From contig JAHHTO010000025.1 in the NCBI GenBank assembly GCA_020024595.1, positions 1 through 20,986 of the forward strand: a stretch of 20,986 nt of DNA, read 5' to 3'. The notes beneath the pieces are model-generated. The model did not search any database. It worked only from the letters and a program-made list of their open reading frames with translations, and had not been told where the DNA came from. Source of the DNA: Schaedlerella sp. Its GTDB lineage: Bacteria > Bacillota > Clostridia > Lachnospirales > Lachnospiraceae. Below, piece by piece: positions 16,363 to 20,986 of this stretch (within the stretch, counting starts at the first letter, position 1; every line of letters begins with the position of its first letter). The position numbers and the translations under genes are program-made.

Positions 16363-18912
16363 TTAAGCGTCAGGAGCTGCTGGAACGTCGCCACCACCAG
16401 CATCGCCGCCACCGGTCTCACCACCACTCTCTTCAGGAGTAGTACCTCCTTCGGCACCGGAATCGGGAACTTCTGGTTTTTCAGCTTCTTCTGGTTTTTC
16501 AGCTTCTTCTTCTTTTTTATCTTCTTCCTTTTTATCTTCTTCCTTTTTATCCTCATCTTCTGGAGGTGCAACATAATGACCGCTGCAGTATTGAGACGGA
16601 ATGGAACCATCAGCAAAATATTCTGTGATTCCTTTACAACTGGAAACTGCAAGTAAGCCGGTTTCAGAGCAGACTGTTTTCTGGGAAATATTTGGAGGCA
16701 TTGTAAAGTCTTTGTAAGTAAGCCCCTCATGAACCCGGTTCATAATGTTTTTCCAGAGAACCATATGCCATGACTGATCCATGTATTCCATTGGTTTATT
16801 TTCATCATATCCACCCCATACCGATGCAGTATAGTATGGTGTGTAAGCAGAAAGCCAGAGGTCAGTACTATTTTCTGTTGTACCGGTTTTTCCTGCTACA
16901 GGCATATTGTACATACGTGCAGCTGTTCCGGTACCTTTTGTAATAACATCCTGCATTGCATTAGTCAGAAGAGCGGCAGTGGAATCTTTCAGAACTTGAC
17001 GGGTAGCAGGTGTAGTGTTGTCCAGAAGAATGTTACCGTCATGATCCAACACCTGTGTATAGAGGAGTGGTTCAATATAAGTTCCATTGTTTGCAATCGT
17101 GGCATAAGCCGCTGTCATTTCCAGATTATATACACCACGTGTGATACCACCAAGGGCGGTGGCTGCCTGTACATCTGTGTATCCTGGATAGTTTTCGTCA
17201 TCATTATTTACCAATGTTGTAATTCCAAAATTTTGTAGATAGTCATAACCGGTTTTGAAACCAATGGCAGTCAGTGTGTTCAGAGCAGCTACGTTGATGG
17301 AGTGCTCGATGGAATAACGAATCGTTGATTTGCCAGGATATACCCTGTCCCAGTTTTCCGCTTTTCTTCCGTTTCCATAATCATATGGTCCCTTGTTATC
17401 GATTGCACTTGCAAGTGTATAGCCACCTGTGTCTAATGCAGGTGCATAAGTAGATAAAATCTTAAAACAGGAGCCTGGTTGTCTGGTAGAGTCTGTTGCA
17501 CGATTCAGGGAAAGGCTGGTTGTTTTTGCCCCACGTCCGCCAACGATTGCCTTTACCTTTCCAGTGGACTGTTCCATGACCACAACGGAAGTTTGTGGCT
17601 GCGGAGTGATGTTAATTCTTTCATCAACCGTGTCGCCTTCAGCAATTCCAAGAGTATTCTTATATTCTGCAATTGCTGCGTTGGCTTCATCAGGGGAGGA
17701 GAATACAAGCGGAAAATCCTTTCCATAGGTATTCCCGATATAGGCTGCCATCATCTCTTTACTGTAGTTTTCTACATTTCCATTCGCTCTTGTGATCGTC
17801 AGAACATATTCCAGACCATATTCTGTACCCCATGGATACACAGCTTCATTAGCAACTTCTTCGTCGCAAATCTGTTGGATACGTGGATCTTGAGTAGAGG
17901 TGATTGTTAATCCGCCACTGTACAGTGCGTTGTAAGCCTGAGTTTCCGTAAAATCCTTTCGTTCCATTAAATCTCGGATGATCTGCTGGGAAAGTTCATC
18001 ATTGAAATAGGAATAGGGGTTTGTATCTTCTGCGGGAGGAGTAGCAATAATGCGGTCATAAACCGAATCAGCTTTTGCTTCGTCATATTCCGCCTGAGAT
18101 ATATATCCTTGATCCAGCATATCTTTTAAAACGATATTCCGACGATCTGCATTATTTTCAGGATTGACTACTGGGTCATATGCGGTTGGGTTTTGTGTAA
18201 TTCCTGCGATAACGGCACATTCCGATAGCGTAAGAGCAGATACATCTTTTCCAAAATAGCGTTTGGCAGCAGATTGCACACCGAGGCAACTCTGCCCTAA
18301 GTTTACTGTATTCATGTAGGATTCCAGAACTTCTTCTTTGGACATCTGCTTTTCAATTTCCAGAGCCAGATACTGCTCCTGAAGCTTTCGCTCCAGTTTA
18401 TCATAAAAAGTATTTTCGTCAACGAAATTCGGGAACACATTGTTCTTGATCAACTGTTGGGTCAATGTACTTGCGCCTTCATCGAAACTTCCAGCAGCAA
18501 TACCCTTGATGCCTGCACGTAAGATACCTTGCAAATCAATACCGTTGTGTTGGTAAAAACGTGCATCTTCAACGGCTACAAATGCGTCTGCGAGATACTT
18601 CGGGATTTCATCAATTGACTTGAAGACACGATTAGAACCTGCCTGTACAAAGCTTTCCAAAAGTGTTCCGTCTTCTGCATATACAAAGGAGGTAAAGCCC
18701 TTTGGTTTGACGTCAGACGGTGTAACAGTCGGGGTGTTATCGATGATTCGTTTGGTGAAAAGTCCGACACCACCAACGCCCACAATTGCAAGCAAAAGAA
18801 TGCAAATAATCATTGCTTTGAAAAAGCGGACACCGACTCTTTTCTTTTTCATATTCTTTTTGGAAGAAATATTTTTCTTCCTCTTTTCTAGATTTTCTTT
18901 TCCGTAATTCAT
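16363..18912 (-). CDS. Class A penicillin-binding protein (PBP1A-type transglycosylase/transpeptidase)
   Basis: An 849-residue bifunctional peptidoglycan synthase. It has a Lys/Arg-rich cytoplasmic N-terminus (1-32), one membrane anchor (about 33-53), and then the GT51 glycosyltransferase with EDARFYQHNG (catalytic Glu115) and GASTLTQQLIKN (146-157). The transpeptidase has the active-site serine in PGSCFK (Ser481, Lys484), SIN (538-540) and KTGTT (KTG at 675-677). After the catalytic domain comes a low-complexity tail: DKKEE repeats, EEAEKP repeats, then a Gly/Asp/Pro-rich end. Strong GAGGAGG precedes the start. It polymerises and cross-links glycan strands outside the membrane and is a beta-lactam target. 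It ends against the uvrC-hprK-glcK terminator and diverges from the YigZ-family gene. Confidence 0.95.
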   Translation of the reverse strand: MNYGKENLEKRKKNISSKKNMKKKRVGVRFFKAMIICILLLAIVGVGGVGLFTKRIIDNTPTVTPSDVKPKGFTSFVYAEDGTLLESFVQAGSNRVFKSIDEIPKYLADAFVAVEDARFYQHNGIDLQGILRAGIKGIAAGSFDEGASTLTQQLIKNNVFPNFVDENTFYDKLERKLQEQYLALEIEKQMSKEEVLESYMNTVNLGQSCLGVQSAAKRYFGKDVSALTLSECAVIAGITQNPTAYDPVVNPENNADRRNIVLKDMLDQGYISQAEYDEAKADSVYDRIIATPPAEDTNPYSYFNDELSQQIIRDLMERKDFTETQAYNALYSGGLTITSTQDPRIQQICDEEVANEAVYPWGTEYGLEYVLTITRANGNVENYSKEMMAAYIGNTYGKDFPLVFSSPDEANAAIAEYKNTLGIAEGDTVDERINITPQPQTSVVVMEQSTGKVKAIVGGRGAKTTSLSLNRATDSTRQPGSCFKILSTYAPALDTGGYTLASAIDNKGPYDYGNGRKAENWDRVYPGKSTIRYSIEHSINVAALNTLTAIGFKTGYDYLQNFGITTLVNNDDENYPGYTDVQAATALGGITRGVYNLEMTAAYATIANNGTYIEPLLYTQVLDHDGNILLDNTTPATRQVLKDSTAALLTNAMQDVITKGTGTAARMYNMPVAGKTGTTENSTDLWLSAYTPYYTASVWGGYDENKPMEYMDQSWHMVLWKNIMNRVHEGLTYKDFTMPPNISQKTVCSETGLLAVSSCKGITEYFADGSIPSQYCSGHYVAPPEDEDKKEEDKKEEDKKEEEAEKPEEAEKPEVPDSGAEGGTTPEESGGETGGGDAGGGDVPAAPDA
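16471..16562 (-). repeat. In-frame tandem repeats encoding the charged PBP tail
   Basis: Two 18-bp units encode EEAEKP, and about three 15-bp units encode DKKEE, all in frame within the penicillin-binding protein. Unit lengths are multiples of three, so copy-number change by slippage would lengthen or shorten the tail without a frameshift. Confidence 0.8.
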
Positions 18913-18942
18913 GAATATTAGCCTCCTCTATTCATACCACTC

Positions 18943-18971
18943 ATTATAGCAAAGATACCTTTTTAAATAAA
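18943..18971 (-). promoter_or_regulatory. Candidate promoter of the penicillin-binding protein gene
   Basis: On the minus strand a perfect TATAAT (18948-18943) lies about 30 bp before the start codon. The -35 region at 17-base spacing (TTTATT) is weak, so only the -10 box is convincing. Confidence 0.45.
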
Positions 18972-19035
18972 GGAAAAAAATAAAAAGTTCATATTTGTAA
19001 CAAAAAATAAAAAAAGATTGTAGTTTTCTGTGTTT

Positions 19036-19044
19036 TGGTATAGT
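19036..19044 (+). promoter_or_regulatory. Extended -10 promoter element of the YigZ-family gene
   Basis: TGGTATAGT (19036-19044) is a TGn-extended -10 element about 40 bp before the start codon. No good -35 is seen, as expected for extended -10 promoters. Confidence 0.5.
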
Positions 19045-19082
19045 GTTAAAAGCAGAGAAATAAAAAGGGGTTCGAAACAGCA

Positions 19083-19727
19083 ATGGATTTTAAAACAGTA
19101 TACAAGGGAGCGGCTGCGGAAATTATCGAAAAAAAGTCCCGTTTTATCGGAGAAGTATATCCGGTTTCTTCGGAAGAAGAAGCGATGGCAGCTTTGGAAA
19201 AAGTAAAAAAGGAATATTGGGATGCAAGGCATCACTGTTGGGCATATGTAATTGGAGAGATACAGCCACTGGAGCGCTTCAGTGATGATGGAGAACCGAG
19301 CGGAACTGCAGGAAAGCCAATTTTGGAAGTTCTTCGCGGTCAACAACTGGGCAATACCTTAATTGTTGTGACTCGATATTTTGGGGGAACATTGCTTGGC
19401 ACAGGAGGTCTGGTGCGCGCCTATACAAAGGCATCCCAAGAGGCATTGAAAGCTAGTACCATTATAACCAGAATCAATGGATTTAAACTAAAAATCACAA
19501 GCGATTATACTGGGATCGGTAAAATACAATATATTCTTGGTCAGAGGAAGATCCCGATTCTGGAATCAATCTATACAGAGCGGGTAGAGCTGTTGGTACT
19601 GGTATCAGAAGCACAAGAGCAAACATTACTTGCGGAAATTATAGAAGGAACGAATGGACAGGCGACCATTGAACGAGAGACTGCATGCAGTTTTGCAGAA
19701 GTGGATGGGGAGTACAGAGTCTGGTGA
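19083..19727 (+). CDS. YigZ/IMPACT family protein
   Basis: A 214-residue protein of the UPF0029/IMPACT family. The N-terminal domain carries the family signatures ARHHCWAYVIG, FSDDGEPSGTAGKPILEVL and VTRYFGGTLLGTGGLVRAY. The C-terminal part (about 140-205) fits the YigZ DUF1949 ferredoxin-like domain. Eukaryotic IMPACT acts in translational control. The bacterial role is unsettled, with RNA or ribosome association proposed. AAGGGG precedes the ATG at suitable distance. It is transcribed alone and diverges from the penicillin-binding protein gene. Confidence 0.93.
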   Translation: MDFKTVYKGAAAEIIEKKSRFIGEVYPVSSEEEAMAALEKVKKEYWDARHHCWAYVIGEIQPLERFSDDGEPSGTAGKPILEVLRGQQLGNTLIVVTRYFGGTLLGTGGLVRAYTKASQEALKASTIITRINGFKLKITSDYTGIGKIQYILGQRKIPILESIYTERVELLVLVSEAQEQTLLAEIIEGTNGQATIERETACSFAEVDGEYRVW

Positions 19728-19814
19728 TGAGAGACGGATTGCTGTAAAAAGAAAAGAGAGCATTTCTTAATTCTGATACCTGATAAGAAAATAATTTAGG
19801 AAACGTCGAAACGA

Positions 19815-19849
19815 AAACGGAGTGTATCGAAATTCGATACACTCCGTTT
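19815..19849. terminator. Long palindromic hairpin between yigZ-like gene and hpf
   Basis: A perfect 15-bp stem (19815-19829 with 19835-19849) has a 5-base loop that can pair further at its edges. It stands between two convergent genes. T-runs on either side are short and interrupted, so it is probably a bidirectional terminator of moderate strength. The rest of the 253-bp gap between the genes shows no coding or RNA gene that I can recognise. Confidence 0.65.
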
Positions 19850-19980
19850 CTTGATGTATAGCTGTCCGATAAAATTTAATTTGTCGGTTCCTTGCACACT
19901 GCTTTTATTACTGCAAAGATAAAAATCGTTGTAGTTGTTAGGAGTAAACTCTTAAAATTCTTTTCAGGTATACATCCTGA

Positions 19981-20535
19981 TTAGTTGAATTCTGGCTCGA
20001 TCAATCCGAAAGTACCGTCTTTTCTCTTATATACAACATTAACTTCGTCTGTTTCTGCATTAGAGAATACAAAGAAATTATGTCCTAGCAGTTCCATTTG
20101 AATGCAGGCGTCTTCAGGAAACATTGGCTTGATTCCAAATTTTTTTGTACGGACAATTCGAATTTCATCATCTTCTGATACATCAATTTCTTCTTCAAAG
20201 AATTCTTTTTTAAATGCATTGCCCGAAGAAGCGGTTGGATGTCCCTGGCTTCGTGCAACTAGTTTGTTTTTATATTTTCGAAGCTGACGTTCGATAATCT
20301 CTTCTACAAGATCAATAGATACATACATATCACTGCTTGTCTGCTCAGAGCGAATGATATTACCTTTCACTGGGATCGTTACCTCAATCTTCTGACGCTC
20401 TTTTTCTACACTTAGTGTTACAATAATTTCTGTTTCAGGAGTGAAATATCGTTCCAGTTTTCCAAGTTTCTGTTCAATTGTGTCTCTAAGTCCCGGTGTT
20501 ACTTCAATGTTTTTGCCGCTGATAATAAATTTCAT
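19981..20535 (-). CDS. hpf: Ribosome hibernation promoting factor, long form
   Basis: A 184-residue protein that dimerises 70S ribosomes into inactive 100S particles in stationary phase. The N-terminal HPF/YfiA domain (1 to about 95: FIISGKNIEVTPGLRDTI, KLGKLERYF, YVSIDLVEEIIERQLRKYK) binds the 30S decoding region. A charged linker follows. The C-terminal domain (about 128-184: KKFGIKPMFPEDACIQMEL, HNFFVFSNAET) gives the dimer contact found only in long HPF of Gram-positive bacteria. The ATG at 20535 is the start: AAGGAG lies 10 bases upstream. A TTG three codons earlier would sit directly on the binding site and cannot be used. It is followed by a long 3' region reaching the hairpin at 19815. 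Confidence 0.96.
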   Translation of the reverse strand: MKFIISGKNIEVTPGLRDTIEQKLGKLERYFTPETEIIVTLSVEKERQKIEVTIPVKGNIIRSEQTSSDMYVSIDLVEEIIERQLRKYKNKLVARSQGHPTASSGNAFKKEFFEEEIDVSEDDEIRIVRTKKFGIKPMFPEDACIQMELLGHNFFVFSNAETDEVNVVYKRKDGTFGLIEPEFN

Positions 20536-20559
20536 GCTGCTCAACTCCTTTTTGTCTAT

Positions 20560-20565
20560 ATTATA
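20560..20565 (-). promoter_or_regulatory. -10 box of the hpf promoter
   Basis: A perfect TATAAT on the minus strand lies about 25 bp before the hpf start codon. No convincing -35 box is seen at the usual spacing. Confidence 0.4.
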
Positions 20566-20734
20566 CAGATGGAGTGAGGATTCTATCTGTATTTATGTGG
20601 ATATTATAACATAAAAGCTGATTATTGTATAGGATGAATTCATGAAAAGAAGGGAACAGTATCTTAAAATCTTTGAAATAGGGAGTTGAAAGGAGATTAT
20701 AATTTGAATCTGTTGCGGCAGCTGACAGATTTCT

Positions 20735-20792
20735 AAAAAAATACAATCACTCTGACTGTCATGAGAATAATTCCTGCAGCAGAGTGATTGTA
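20735..20792 (-). terminator. Rho-independent terminator of typA
   Basis: On the minus strand a 13-bp stem (20792-20780 with 20754-20742) is followed directly by seven T residues (20741-20735). The loop is 25 bases. It lies about 10 bp after the typA stop, separating typA from hpf. The stretch from this hairpin to the hpf promoter (20566-20734) holds nothing I recognise. Confidence 0.85.
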
Positions 20793-20802
20793 ATTACATG
20801 TG

Positions 20803-20986
20803 CTATTTGTTGATATTACTGCGTTTACGCATCCGAGCATCCAGAATTTTTTTACGGATACGCAGAGTCTTTGGTGTTACTTCCAACAATTCATCAGTAT
20901 CGATGAAATCAAGTGCCTGTTCCAGACTTAAGATTCTAGGTGGTGTCAGTCGAAGTGCCTCGTCTGCACTGGAAGAACGTGTGTTG
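20803..20986 (-). CDS. typA: GTP-binding protein TypA/BipA, C-terminal end only
   Basis: The last 60 codons and the stop (TAG) of a gene running off the right window edge. The translation contains NTRSSSADEALRLTPPRIL, then LEQALDFIDTDELLEVTPKT and LRIRKKILDARMRKR, the highly conserved C-terminal segment of TypA/BipA. This ribosome-associated translational GTPase acts in 50S assembly and stress adaptation. The GTPase and EF-G-like domains are outside the window, so completeness cannot be judged. Confidence 0.92.
   Translation of the reverse strand, partial: NTRSSSADEALRLTPPRILSLEQALDFIDTDELLEVTPKTLRIRKKILDARMRKRSNINK

Noticed and set aside
16471..16562. Direct repeats as a CRISPR-like or mobile-element array
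   Set aside because: The repeats are 15 and 18 bp, contiguous without spacers, in frame, and encode a charged protein tail.
20536..20544. hpf start three codons upstream (TTG at 20544)
   Set aside because: It would start directly at the ribosome binding site with no spacer. The ATG at 20535 has proper spacing and matches the family N-terminus.
20561..20746. Minus-strand small reading frame of 61 codons between hpf and typA
   Set aside because: It overlaps the hpf promoter and the typA terminator, lacks a ribosome binding site and resembles no known small protein.

Overview
The window looks like ordinary chromosome from a low-to-mid-GC Gram-positive Clostridia species, most likely family Lachnospiraceae. 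Three things point there: strong AGGAGG-type ribosome binding sites and TTGaca/TATAAT promoters; HprK, a ROK glucokinase and a long-form HPF together; and the lineage-typical proteins DUF1846, a BMP-domain protein without signal peptide, and an MntP/YtaF-like membrane protein. I cannot name the genus. I see no phage, transposon, CRISPR or tRNA/rRNA signature.

Layout, left to right. (1) Bases 1-1680 hold the C-terminal part of an FtsX-type ABC permease cut by the window edge. (2) Bases 1730-4531 form a metal-efflux module: a stand-alone HMA metallochaperone, a Zn/Cd/Pb P1B-type ATPase and a convergent ArsR/SmtB regulator, separated by a near-perfect bidirectional terminator. (3) Bases 4544-7203 hold a two-gene unit: a cytoplasmic protein joining a ParB/Srx-like N-terminal domain to a BMP (purine-nucleoside-binding) domain, with a variant metallophosphoesterase three bases downstream. 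This is the least described part of the window. (4) Bases 7220-8493 hold divergent MntP/YtaF-like and PAP2-phosphatase genes. (5) Bases 8548-12319 hold a DUF1846 protein divergent from the membrane protease FtsH. (6) Bases 12416-16281 hold a co-directional set: uvrC, hprK (HPr kinase/phosphorylase) and a ROK glucokinase, ending at a strong terminator. (7) Bases 16363-18912 (minus) encode a bifunctional class A penicillin-binding protein with a repetitive charged tail, divergent from a YigZ/IMPACT-family gene. (8) Bases 19981-20986 (minus) hold the long ribosome hibernation factor hpf and the C-terminus of the ribosome-associated GTPase TypA/BipA, whose own terminator lies between them.

How the genes work together: regions 2 and 6 have a clear joint logic, metal-responsive efflux and carbon-catabolite/glucose phosphorylation control respectively. 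Region 3 is inferred to be a small intracellular ligand-sensing or signalling pair of unknown role. The rest is housekeeping: proteolysis, DNA repair, cell wall and ribosome hibernation. Most convergent gene pairs are separated by strong hairpins. The exception is metallophosphoesterase/MntP-like, which are only 16 bp apart; the first candidate terminator seen lies beyond the far end of the antisense gene.
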